This document shows positions 6,101 to 13,371 of a DNA stretch of 14,604 nucleotides, piece after piece. Made by a program: the position numbers and the translations under genes. The notes under the pieces were generated by a model. That model did not search any database and had not been told where the DNA came from. It saw only the letters and a list, made by a program, of their open reading frames with translations. The stretch comes from Lachnospiraceae bacterium UBA4380 (lineage in GTDB: Bacteria; Bacillota; Clostridia; Lachnospirales; Lachnospiraceae): positions 1,732 through 16,335 of the forward strand of contig DGRU01000025.1 of assembly GCA_002390025.1 (NCBI GenBank), given 5' to 3'. The stretch's first letter is position 1; each line of letters begins with the position of its first letter.

Positions 6101-7249
6101 ATGAATGAATTTGTCCTTCCTCTGACGAAGGATTTATTAAAATACCATACGAAATGGAATGAACGCTCTCTCAAGCCCTATACGGATGAACTGTTCGACC
6201 TGTGGGCGGAAAACAGCGTCGACGGCCTGCTCGACACGCAGCTGCAGGGACCGACACTGACCCGTTTCGGGATCATTCCCGACGACAGACGCAGCGCTGA
6301 CCGGATCGTCAGCCTGCTGCCCACCTACAAGGCGATCTTCAACCGCAGCGACGTGCAGGTCTACCGCGCTGACGGACATGTCTATATCGATGTCCCCTGG
6401 CAGACCGACCAGGTCTACCTGGGCGATATCCTGACAGACAGTGAATTTGACGAGGCACAGAGCATTCCCCAGTCCATTCCGGTAGCCATCGGAATGGACA
6501 TCTACCGGCAGAGTTACTACGCCGACCTCTCGCGGACACCCCACCTGCTCATCGCGGGGACGGGGCGCACCGCTTTTTTGCATGGGATCATCATCAGCCT
6601 GCTGCTCTCCCATGCCCCCGAGGAGATCGAACTCTATCTCTGCGGCCAGCGGCGCAGTGAATTCGACCGATACAGTCCCATCCCCTACTGCCAGGTCTCT
6701 TCCGATCCCGCCGAGGAGATGGCCCTTCTGGAGGACCTCAACGCCGAAGTGGACCGCCGCTACGCCGCCCTGTATGACAGCCGCTGCCGCTCCATCTACG
6801 ACTTCAACCGCAAAGCGGGACTGATGAAGCATCTGATCGTCATTATCGAGGAATATTCCAACCTGACCGCCATCGGCAAGCGTCAGGCCGCCAATCTCCT
6901 GACCAGGCTGGCCGAGATGTCCTCCGCCTGCGGCATCCACGTCATCGCCGCATCGGAAAAGAGCGTCTATTTCCGCCCCATCCGGGACAGCTTTCCCTCC
7001 CGCGTCTGCCTGCGCACCGATACCGTTGCAGACTCCTACGTCATGGTCGACCGCAAGGGCGCCGAGAAGCTCGGCAAAAAAGGCATGCTCTACTACCTGG
7101 ACGGCTCCTCCCAGACTCCCTACCTGCTCCAGAGCGGAATGATCACCACAAGGGAGATCCGTTCCGTCGTCTCTGCAGTCATGGACAACTTCGAAGAGCC
7201 CGAGGAGGAAAAGGGCCCCACCATCTGGGACAAACTTTTTTCGAGATGA
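6101..7249 (+). CDS. FtsK/SpoIIIE-like motor-domain protein with degenerate Walker motifs
   Basis: This 382-residue protein aligns by motif order with the alpha and beta motor domains of FtsK/SpoIIIE: GPTLTRFGIIP (50-60), IDVPW (96-100), PVAIGMDIYRQSYYADL (127-143), TPHLLIAG (146-153), PSRVCLRTDTVADS (299-312) and EKLGKKGMLYYLDGSS (322-337). Known members are hexameric ATP-driven DNA pumps at the division septum. Here the P-loop, normally GATGSGKS, reads AGTGRTAF (152-159): the catalytic Lys and Ser are absent. Walker B, normally IIDELADL, reads IIEEYSNL (248-255). The N-terminal membrane segments and the C-terminal DNA-orienting gamma winged helix are missing. The frame is intact with normal-looking codon use, so it is not simply a decaying copy. 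ATG 6101 is preferred over GTG 6095; neither has a convincing Shine-Dalgarno. An ATP-independent, possibly regulatory or scaffolding role is inferred. Confidence 0.85.
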   Translation: MNEFVLPLTKDLLKYHTKWNERSLKPYTDELFDLWAENSVDGLLDTQLQGPTLTRFGIIPDDRRSADRIVSLLPTYKAIFNRSDVQVYRADGHVYIDVPWQTDQVYLGDILTDSEFDEAQSIPQSIPVAIGMDIYRQSYYADLSRTPHLLIAGTGRTAFLHGIIISLLLSHAPEEIELYLCGQRRSEFDRYSPIPYCQVSSDPAEEMALLEDLNAEVDRRYAALYDSRCRSIYDFNRKAGLMKHLIVIIEEYSNLTAIGKRQAANLLTRLAEMSSACGIHVIAASEKSVYFRPIRDSFPSRVCLRTDTVADSYVMVDRKGAEKLGKKGMLYYLDGSSQTPYLLQSGMITTREIRSVVSAVMDNFEEPEEEKGPTIWDKLFSR

Positions 7250-7331
7250 TTTTTGAGATAATCCTTTTCAGAAAAATTCTTTTCAGGATTATTCTTTACG
7301 GCTTTACGGAAAAATCTTTTCGGGATTATTC
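7250..7331 (+). repeat. Degenerate 15-nt repeat array between the FtsK-like and HAD genes
   Basis: Units of 15 nt start at 7250, 7265, 7280 and 7295, then again in full at 7317. The copies at 7280-7294 and 7317-7331 differ by one base (TTTTCRGGATTATTC). Looser TTTTGAGAT-like copies continue to about 7385. The region lies directly after the FtsK-like stop codon and about 110 nt before the next start. I see no terminator in it, so the two genes may share a transcript. Confidence 0.65.
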
Positions 7332-7441
7332 TTTTCGGAATTGTTTTGAGATTTATTTTGAGATTCTATTAAGGTTTTTTGAGAGAAACAGGAAAGCTTT
7401 TCAGCCTCAGCAGACACTGAGATTTACGGAAGAGGAAGCCC

Positions 7442-8155
7442 ATGCGTTACAAAGCAGTTATTTTTGATATGGACGGGACGATCCTGGACACAGCCAACGA
7501 CCTCACGGCCTCCGTCAACTACGCCATGGGCGTATGCGGACACAGACATGACTATGTGCGCGCGGACGGAATGAAGATGTTCGGAAGCGGTGCCCACACT
7601 GCGCTTCAGCGTGCCCTCGCCATGGAAGCGGGCGAGACGGATCCAATTCGTCTGCGCCGGATCGGCTCCGAGGAAATGATGACTGTTCCCGGAATCGACG
7701 AGGAAGAGGTCGCACGGATCGAAGAGGTCTTCCGCCCCTATTATCTGGAGCACAGCATGGATGAGACCGGCCCCTATGACGGCATCATGGATCTGCTGCA
7801 GGTCCTGCGCGAACGCGGCATCAGGACCGCAGTCGTCTCCAACAAGCCCGATCCCGCTGTCAGGAAGCTGGCAGCCGACTGTTTTGAAAATCTCTTTGAC
7901 ACTGCCGCGGGCGAACAGGCAGGAATCCCCAAAAAGCCCGCCCCCGACATGGTGGACGCTGTCCTGAGAGATTTCGGCATCGCCCCGCAGGAGGCCCTCT
8001 ACATCGGAGATACCGAGATCGATGTCCAGACCGCGGAGAACACCGGCATGCCCTGTGTCTGCGTCTCCTGGGGTTTCCGCTCCGTAGACTTTCTGCAGTC
8101 CCTTCACCCCTTCGCCATCATCGACAGGCCCGGGGAGCTTCTGTCTCTCCTGTGA
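7442..8155 (+). CDS. HAD-superfamily phosphatase, phosphoglycolate-phosphatase-like
   Basis: The protein has 237 residues, close to the usual length of Gph/PGP-type enzymes. Motif I is VIFDMDGTILDT with nucleophile D9 and acid D11. Motif II is VVSNKPD with S133. Motif III is K165 in GIPKKPAPD, and motif IV is YIGDTEIDVQTA with D190 and D194. The helical type-I cap lies between about residues 15 and 100. The GEQAGIPKKPAPD segment is characteristic of the phosphoglycolate/beta-phosphoglucomutase group. Such enzymes remove phosphate from 2-phosphoglycolate or related metabolites in the cytoplasm. An AGAGGA site lies about 6 nt before the ATG at 7442. It follows the FtsK-like gene across a repeat-filled gap of about 190 nt and ends at a terminator facing the epimerase gene. 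The exact substrate is uncertain. Confidence 0.87.
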   Translation: MRYKAVIFDMDGTILDTANDLTASVNYAMGVCGHRHDYVRADGMKMFGSGAHTALQRALAMEAGETDPIRLRRIGSEEMMTVPGIDEEEVARIEEVFRPYYLEHSMDETGPYDGIMDLLQVLRERGIRTAVVSNKPDPAVRKLAADCFENLFDTAAGEQAGIPKKPAPDMVDAVLRDFGIAPQEALYIGDTEIDVQTAENTGMPCVCVSWGFRSVDFLQSLHPFAIIDRPGELLSLL

Positions 8156-8183
8156 GCTTTGACGAACAAAAAAAGTAAAAATG

Positions 8184-8248
8184 AAACTGCCGCCCCGTCC
8201 TCTGCATACCACCAGGTACTTGTGCAGAAGAAGGTGCGGCAGTTTTTT
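8184..8248. terminator. Terminator between the convergent HAD and epimerase genes
   Basis: AAACTGCCGC (8184-8193) pairs with GCGGCAGTTT (8236-8245). A T-run (8243-8248) follows, and A-rich sequence lies before the stem, so it can work on both strands. Inside it, TCTGCA/TGCAGA (8201-8206/8223-8228) and TACC/GGTA (8207-8210/8215-8218) make a second stacked hairpin. It starts 29 nt after the plus-strand stop codon. Confidence 0.85.
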
Positions 8249-8259
8249 GCCTTCATAAA

Positions 8260-8291
8260 CTTAACTCAATCAGATCTTAACTCAATCAGCC
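8260..8291. repeat. Two direct copies at 16-nt spacing
   Basis: The 14-nt sequence CTTAACTCAATCAG occurs at 8260-8273 and again, identical, at 8276-8289. The pair lies between the terminator and the stop codon of the epimerase gene. Confidence 0.7.
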
Positions 8292-8306
8292 GTTCTGATC
8301 AGGTCA

Positions 8307-9212
8307 TCAGTTCACTTCGATCGTATAGACGGCCTCGAAGGTATCTCCGGGAGCGGCACACTGCTCACCGTATTTTTCCGGGAGCTCGCCCGCGAATCCC
8401 ATGTTGTCGCAGCGGCCGATCCAGGGCTCCAGGCAGATATAAGGTGCATCGCTGTGGGGCTTGGACCATACACCGAAGGAGGGGAATCCGGGTGCGGACA
8501 GGGTGACATAAGGAGTCTTGTCGGGATAGCAGAGCGTCACCTTCTGCACGGTTCCCTCGTCAAAGATATATGCGTCTTTGTCAAAGGTCGTCTCCTCGAC
8601 AGGCATGAAACCGCCGTCCAGGGCCAGCTTCTGCGGATGCTCAAAATCGATGCCCTGGCTGGGCTGATCGATCAGCACATAGGGGATCTCCGCCGTCTCT
8701 TCATAGCCGTCAAAGCGGATGAAATAATCGGTCTTTTTGTCACCGGGATCTGCGGGGCAGTTGAAAGCCGGGTGTCCGCCGATGGAAAAATACAGAGGCT
8801 CGGAAGCCGAAGGATTTCTGACCTTCCACTCCACGGCCACGGTGCGCCCCTGCAGGCGGTGGGTGATGGTCAGCTCAAAGGCAAAGGGATATTTTGCCCT
8901 GCTCTCCTCATTGTCGCACAGACGGAATGTGATCGAATCCGCTGTCTCTTCGACCAGAGTAAACTCCATGTCACGGGCAAATCCGTGCTGTCCCATGGGA
9001 TAGCTCTGTCCCTTGTAGCGGTAGACGCCTTCATTTACCTTGCCGACAAAGGGAAACAGTACAGGAGCATGCCTGTTCCAGTAAGCCGGATCAGCCTGCC
9101 AGACAACTTCATGCTGCTTCACCTTGTCATAAATACTGCACAATTCCGCCCCGTGGGGCGCGACTGCGACCTTCAGGAACTCGTTTTCAATGACATGCAT
9201 TTCACTTCCCAT
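8307..9212 (-). CDS. Aldose 1-epimerase family protein (LacX type)
   Basis: I choose the ATG at 9210-9212, preceded by an excellent AAGGAGGG site about 5 nt upstream, giving 301 residues. The beta-sandwich galactose-mutarotase signatures are present: FPFVGKVNEGVYRYKG, GQHGFAR with H76, SIGGHPAFNCP with H147, and CLEPWIGRCDN with E262. In the family one histidine acts as acid and the glutamate as base to interconvert alpha and beta anomers of aldoses. The short form without further domains and the HPAFN motif fit the LacX-type branch, whose natural substrates are poorly defined. It lies 65 nt after the pseudouridine synthase gene on the same strand, so co-transcription is possible. A terminator beyond its stop codon is shared with the facing HAD gene. 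Confidence 0.9.
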   Translation of the reverse strand: MGSEMHVIENEFLKVAVAPHGAELCSIYDKVKQHEVVWQADPAYWNRHAPVLFPFVGKVNEGVYRYKGQSYPMGQHGFARDMEFTLVEETADSITFRLCDNEESRAKYPFAFELTITHRLQGRTVAVEWKVRNPSASEPLYFSIGGHPAFNCPADPGDKKTDYFIRFDGYEETAEIPYVLIDQPSQGIDFEHPQKLALDGGFMPVEETTFDKDAYIFDEGTVQKVTLCYPDKTPYVTLSAPGFPSFGVWSKPHSDAPYICLEPWIGRCDNMGFAGELPEKYGEQCAAPGDTFEAVYTIEVN

Positions 9213-9277
9213 TTTTCCCTCCTTGCAACTATTGCCCGCAATCATCCTGCATCAGCCTCAGATCGCGAAAAAACTGT

Positions 9278-10465
9278 TCATTCTTTTGTCCCGCAGATGC
9301 CGGGGGCTGCTCCGTCCGGGTCTGGGCTCACGATTTTTTTGACCGCCCCGGCCCAGTCGGGAAGAGGGGCCTCGATCCGGATCTTCTGTCCCGTAAAGGG
9401 CTGTCTGAATCCGGCGCGGCAGGCATGCAGCATGAGCGGGACTGCTCCCGCTCCCGCTTCCTCTTTCTCCGGTCCGTACATGCGGTCCCCCAGGATCGGA
9501 TGGCCTGTCAGAGCCATATGCACGCGGATCTGATGCGTCCTCCCGTGCTCGATCCGGCAAGCGACCAGGGAAGTCCCGTCGGAAAGCTGTGCCAGCACAT
9601 AATAGTGGGTGCGCGCAGCCTTGCCGTCATCTGCCCCGATCATGTAAAAAGAATCCGGGCTCTCCCTGCGCAGGGGCCTGTCGACAGTGCCTGAAAGCCT
9701 GTCTCCGAAGTGTCCTCTGACACGGGCTATATAGAGCTTGTAATTCTCTCCCGAGGTCATTTTCTGCAGGACCTTTTCAGGATCCGCAGAGACACCCTCT
9801 GCAGCCCCTTCATCAGAAAAGCCGAAAGAAAAAGCTTCCTTCAGCTGCGCCTGGCGCTGTTTGATCAGCTGAGCCGCCGTCTCCGTATTCAGGGCAAAAA
9901 CAACGATCCCGGAAGTATCCTTATCCAGGCGCCCGGTCACGCGCACGTCCAGCTCCTGCCCGATGCGGCCCAGATGTTCCGCCACCTGGTTGGACAGTGT
10001 GTCATCAAAATGTCCGGAGCTGGGATGGCAGACCACACCCGAGGGCTTGTCCGCCGCGAGTATATCCCCGTCTTCATACAGTATCTTCAGGGGGAATCTC
10101 TCCGAGAGCCAGTCCGCAGGTTTCACCCAGATTTTCTGCAGCCGTCCGTCGCGGGCGGCAAGATAACCTCCTGCGTTTCCGTTCCGGTCATCCCCTCCGG
10201 GAGCTCCGCTCTTTTCTCCGTCCGGCTTCTCCGCGGCTTCGCCGCCCTGGGTCAGCCGGATCTCCAGCACATCCCCTGCCTGCAGGGCCGCGTTTACATA
10301 GCGCTTTTCCCCGTTGAGCAGGATCCCGTCTCTGCGGTATTTGAAACGGCTGAGCTGTTTTGAGGAGAAGCCGATCCTGCGCATCAGATATTCCTTGATC
10401 GTTTTTCCCGCATCCGCCTCTTCTATTTCAAGACGCAGGATGCGGGGTTTCAATATTTCCGACAA
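9278..10465 (-). CDS. RluA-family 23S rRNA-type pseudouridine synthase with S4 domain
   Basis: The 395-residue protein starts at a TTG (10463-10465) with GGGAG 5 nt upstream. The first in-frame ATG would remove part of the S4 domain. Residues about 19-72 form the S4 RNA-binding domain (IGFSSKQLSRFKYRRDGILLNG). The catalytic domain carries GRLDKDTSGIVVFAL with catalytic aspartate D181, and the C-terminal HGRTHQIRVHMALTGHPILGDRMYG (307-331). Known RluA/RluD-type enzymes isomerise uridine to pseudouridine in ribosomal or transfer RNA. Two additions enlarge it beyond the usual length of about 300: a Gly/Asp-rich linker at 73-112 and a segment at 211-237. Both look like flexible inserts. It lies between a lipoprotein gene (145 nt upstream) and the epimerase gene (65 nt downstream). 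The exact RNA target is not evident. Confidence 0.92.
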   Translation of the reverse strand: MSEILKPRILRLEIEEADAGKTIKEYLMRRIGFSSKQLSRFKYRRDGILLNGEKRYVNAALQAGDVLEIRLTQGGEAAEKPDGEKSGAPGGDDRNGNAGGYLAARDGRLQKIWVKPADWLSERFPLKILYEDGDILAADKPSGVVCHPSSGHFDDTLSNQVAEHLGRIGQELDVRVTGRLDKDTSGIVVFALNTETAAQLIKQRQAQLKEAFSFGFSDEGAAEGVSADPEKVLQKMTSGENYKLYIARVRGHFGDRLSGTVDRPLRRESPDSFYMIGADDGKAARTHYYVLAQLSDGTSLVACRIEHGRTHQIRVHMALTGHPILGDRMYGPEKEEAGAGAVPLMLHACRAGFRQPFTGQKIRIEAPLPDWAGAVKKIVSPDPDGAAPGICGTKE

Positions 10466-10544
10466 AAAAGCTCCCTTCCCAAACAGTTACCGTCCGGTCA
10501 GCTCAGGAAATCTTCCTTCCATCACCGAGATGTATCTCTACTGG

Positions 10545-10581
10545 ATACCGCCGGAACATTTCCGCAAGCCTTCTCCGGTAT
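10545..10581 (-). other. Possible structured leader upstream of the pseudouridine synthase gene
   Basis: ATACCG (10545-10550) can pair with CGGTAT (10576-10581), enclosing a CGGAA/TTCCG hairpin (10552-10556/10560-10564). Further small inverted repeats follow toward the gene. No T-run follows, so it does not look like a terminator, and I recognise no known riboswitch. This covers part of the 145-nt gap between the lipoprotein and RluA-type genes. Confidence 0.3.
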
Positions 10582-10610
10582 GGCCCTCCGGAATCCGCCT
10601 CAAAAAATCC

Positions 10611-11564
10611 TTACCAGAACTTCAGAACATCCTTGAGCGAAGGCATCAGGCTGTCAGTCTCGGCGGCGCCGGCTGCCTCAGCAGGGATCTCAAATGTCTC
10701 GATCTCATTGTATTTGTCAAGCGTGATATCAAGCGTATAGCTGGTGACTTTGAGTTTGATCCCCTCGAGAGAAAGGCTTTCCATATAGTCCGTAAACATG
10801 GATTCGATCATCTGGGCGCCGATCGGCGTACAGTCCATAGTGATCCTGGCCGGAAGTTCCGTCTCCTTATAAATATAAATCTGCGCGGGCACCTCAAGGC
10901 TTTCCCAGTCGACGTCTGCCGTCTCGATGGTGAGACCGCCCAGGCTGAAACCGCCTTTGTCCAGGATCTGCCTGAGAAATTCTCCGGTGACCACGAAATC
11001 CATCTGCCAGGCTTCCTTGTCATTGATCATCACGGTCTCTTCCTGAAGCTCTGCGCTGATATCGCCGTCCGCGATCGCCTTCATGATTCCGACTGTCTGT
11101 ACAAGCGAGGTGGGTACTGTGAACCCTTTCTTTTCCGAGGTCTCTTCGGCAGGGGCTGTTGTGCGTTTGAGCCAGTCCCCCTCCTGCCACTGAACATACG
11201 TTGTCTTCGTACCGTCCTCCGCAGTATCCTTGTAGATCCTGCCCTTGATCACCTGTTCCTGGCCGATCGCTCCGATCTTGATCTCGGCCGTTCCCTTTGT
11301 GCGCTCCGGATTCTTTGTCATTTCCAGATCCAGATCGGTTCCCAGTTTCATGTTTAAGCCGATGTTGAGCGCCTCGTAGGTCGCATTGAGATCTCCGTCG
11401 CCCCTGATCTTCACCTCGGCCGACTCAACCTCGGCGACATTGGTCAGGGCTGCATTGGTCAGGGTCAGGACTGTGTGGACATCCTTTTTGAAGATCCTGC
11501 ATCCTGTGAGTAAAAATATTGCAATAAGAGATATTGCAAGAATAGTTCTGATTTTATTTCTCAT
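10611..11564 (-). CDS. Secreted lipoprotein, DUF6612/LolA-LppX-like
   Basis: I choose the ATG at 11562-11564: a GGAGG at 11573-11577 lies 8 nt upstream, whereas the ATG two codons earlier would be only 2 nt away. The 317-residue protein has a classical lipoprotein signal: basic MRNKIR, a hydrophobic stretch to residue 19, and lipobox L19-T-G-C22. It is therefore expected on the outer face of the membrane. The mature part alternates beta-strand-like segments such as AEVKIRGDGDLNATYEAL, TYVQWQEGDWLKR and AQIYIYKETELPARITMDC. This recalls the DUF6612 family of Firmicute lipoproteins with a LolA/LppX-like fold. The acidic, Ala-rich C-terminus ends in LKDVLKFW. Function in the family is not established. 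Its neighbours give no clear partner. I am confident of the gene and lipidation, less of the family name. Confidence 0.85.
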   Translation of the reverse strand: MRNKIRTILAISLIAIFLLTGCRIFKKDVHTVLTLTNAALTNVAEVESAEVKIRGDGDLNATYEALNIGLNMKLGTDLDLEMTKNPERTKGTAEIKIGAIGQEQVIKGRIYKDTAEDGTKTTYVQWQEGDWLKRTTAPAEETSEKKGFTVPTSLVQTVGIMKAIADGDISAELQEETVMINDKEAWQMDFVVTGEFLRQILDKGGFSLGGLTIETADVDWESLEVPAQIYIYKETELPARITMDCTPIGAQMIESMFTDYMESLSLEGIKLKVTSYTLDITLDKYNEIETFEIPAEAAGAAETDSLMPSLKDVLKFW

Positions 11565-11875
11565 TTTCATTTCCTCCAAATCTCTGAAACCTTTCTGTTT
11601 TCTATCTTACATCACTTTCTCTTTTTTTCATAGCTTGTCGTCTTTCAAATCGAGGACCCGCCTGCCGGTCCTGGTCCCGCGTGCGGGCATCCTCTCACTA
11701 CACACACAAAGGAATGCATCGGCCTGAACGGCGTCCGCATTCCTTTTCTATGTTCAGCTGCTATTATATACGTTTTAAGAAGATGATATCCTCGCTGGTG
11801 CCGAAAAGCCGGGTGCGCAAGTCCGGGCAATACCCGGGCAGAGCCCCTGCTCTTCCCCCGCCTGCACCGGGCTCC
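11565..11875. other. 311-nt gap between the NSS transporter and lipoprotein genes
   Basis: The part next to the lipoprotein start is purine-rich on the minus strand and supplies its ribosome site. I find no convincing promoter boxes there. The middle holds one hairpin (11708-11746, listed separately). The part near 11800-11875 has no recognisable signal, and the short frames in it lack start sites or coding character. Confidence 0.5.
11708..11746 (-). terminator. Possible terminator after the NSS transporter gene
   Basis: AAAGGAATGC (11708-11717) pairs with GCATTCCTTT (11737-11746), giving a 10-bp stem with a small inner GCC/GGC pairing. On the minus strand only three T residues end the stem, then GTGTGT, so termination may be weak. 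It lies about 130 nt beyond the transporter stop codon. Confidence 0.4.
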
Positions 11876-13309
11876 TCAGCCCAGGATTCCCGTAGACTGC
11901 AGGAAGAGAATGAACATTATGACCGGTACAACATAGCGGATCATAAAGCGGTAGAGCCCCTTGAGGCTGAATGTCACGCCGCCGTACTCCACTTCCTCTA
12001 CGATCCAGTCCGGGCCGACGACCCAACCGATCAGAATGGAGGACAGGAAGGAAATAAACGGCATCATGAAGCTGTTGCTGATGTAGTCCATCAGATCCAG
12101 GATCTGCGCGACACTGCCGTTGGGCAGAGGCAGTTCAATATAGAAGAGGCTGTATCCCAGCGCCACGATGACCGACGCGATTGTATACAGGACGGTCAGG
12201 AGGATGGTCGCATTGCGTCTGTGCAGATGGAAGATCTCCATGCAGTTGGCAGTGATGGTCTCCAGGACAGAGACACAGCTGGTGAGTGCCGCAAAGCCGG
12301 CCATCAGGAAGAAGGCCAGGCCGACAAACCTGCCCAGAGTGGGCATGGAGTTAAAGACCTTGGGGAGCGAGACAAACATGAGACTGGGACCCGCCTTCAT
12401 GCCCTCGATGCCGTCGAAGACAAAAATGGACGGAATGATCATCATGCCTGCAAGCAGCGCGACGCCGCAGTCGAAAAACTCAATCTGGTGCACGGCCGAA
12501 TTGATATTGACATCCTTTTTAATATAGGAACCATATGTGATCATAATTCCCATCGAGACACTCAGGGAGAAAAAGATCTGGCTCATGGCATCCAGCAGGA
12601 CCTGCATCAGGCGCCGGATTGTGATGCCCTCCAGATTCGGCGTCAGATAGACGGCAAGTCCCTGCAGGCCTGTGCGCGTCACTCCCTGGGCATCCGTATT
12701 TTTGAGTGTGAGGGCAAAAACAGCGATGGCAATGATCATGATCATCATGACCGGCATCAGGATCGTGGAGCATTTTTCAATACCCTTCTCCACACCGTTG
12801 AAGACGATGAAGGCTGTGAGCAGCATAAACACTACCGCATAGATCACGGACTGTTTGGGGTCTGTGATGAAGCCGGTGAAGAAATCTCCCGACGCGGCCG
12901 CTTTTCCCTCTCCTGCCAGATAGACAACGATATATCTTGTGATCCAGCCTCCGATGACCGCGTAATAGGTCATGATGATGGCCGGCACCAGAAATGTGAC
13001 GATGCCCAGGAATTTCCACTTGGGACTCATGGATGCATAGGCCCGGATCGAGTTCATCCCGGTCCTCCGCCCGATCGCAATATCCGATGTCAGAAGTGTA
13101 AAGCCGAATGTGAGGGCAAGGATCATATAAATGACGATAAAGAGACCGCCGCCGTCCTTTGCAGCCAGATAGGGGAAGCGCCAGAGATTTCCCACGCCGA
13201 CAGCGCTGCCCGCAGCCGCCATGACAAACCCGATCTGGCCGGTAAATCCGGATTCCTTCTTTTTGTGTTTCTTCTGAGTTCCTTCAGTGCCAGTTCCCTG
13301 TGTTCCCAA
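11876..13309 (-). CDS. Sodium-dependent transporter of the NSS (LeuT-like) family
   Basis: The 477-residue protein starts at a TTG (13307-13309) with AAAGGA about 8 nt upstream; the first in-frame ATG would cut into TM1. After a Gly/Thr and Lys-rich cytoplasmic tail (1-20), TM1 carries AAAGSAVGVGNLWRFPY and then AAKDGGG, the unwound substrate- and sodium-binding helix of LeuT-type symporters. Later segments include MTYYAVIGGWITRY, SQIFFSLSVSMGIMITYGSYI and FAALTSCVSVLE, matching TM3, TM7 and TM8 regions, with about 11-12 membrane helices in all. Known members import amino acids or related amines driven by the sodium gradient. The substrate here cannot be told. The gene is 62 nt downstream of the FrhB-type gene on the same strand, and no promoter is obvious between them. 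Confidence 0.95.
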   Translation of the reverse strand: MGTQGTGTEGTQKKHKKKESGFTGQIGFVMAAAGSAVGVGNLWRFPYLAAKDGGGLFIVIYMILALTFGFTLLTSDIAIGRRTGMNSIRAYASMSPKWKFLGIVTFLVPAIIMTYYAVIGGWITRYIVVYLAGEGKAAASGDFFTGFITDPKQSVIYAVVFMLLTAFIVFNGVEKGIEKCSTILMPVMMIMIIAIAVFALTLKNTDAQGVTRTGLQGLAVYLTPNLEGITIRRLMQVLLDAMSQIFFSLSVSMGIMITYGSYIKKDVNINSAVHQIEFFDCGVALLAGMMIIPSIFVFDGIEGMKAGPSLMFVSLPKVFNSMPTLGRFVGLAFFLMAGFAALTSCVSVLETITANCMEIFHLHRRNATILLTVLYTIASVIVALGYSLFYIELPLPNGSVAQILDLMDYISNSFMMPFISFLSSILIGWVVGPDWIVEEVEYGGVTFSLKGLYRFMIRYVVPVIMFILFLQSTGILG

Positions 13310-13371
13310 TTATTTGTCCTTTCCGATTTCTTTCTTTTTGCAAAAACCGCGCTGCAGTCCTGATCATCAGG

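Noticed and set aside
6543-6577. Sequencing error or frameshift as the cause of the lost FtsK P-loop
   Set aside because: The frame continues with good FtsK similarity on both sides. The change is a one-residue shortening plus substitutions, and Walker B is altered independently.
7246-7467. 73-codon plus-strand frame overlapping the FtsK-like stop codon
   Set aside because: It consists of degenerate repeats, has no Shine-Dalgarno and runs into the next gene in another frame. Kept only as a finding.
11645-11830. 61-codon minus-strand frame downstream of the NSS transporter
   Set aside because: It has no ribosome site or family motif and overlaps the hairpin at 11708-11746.
11681-13363. Long plus-strand open frame of 560 codons
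   Set aside because: It is antisense to the NSS transporter. The His/Asp/Gln-rich product is what the reverse strand of a membrane-protein gene gives, and the minus-strand protein has clear family motifs.
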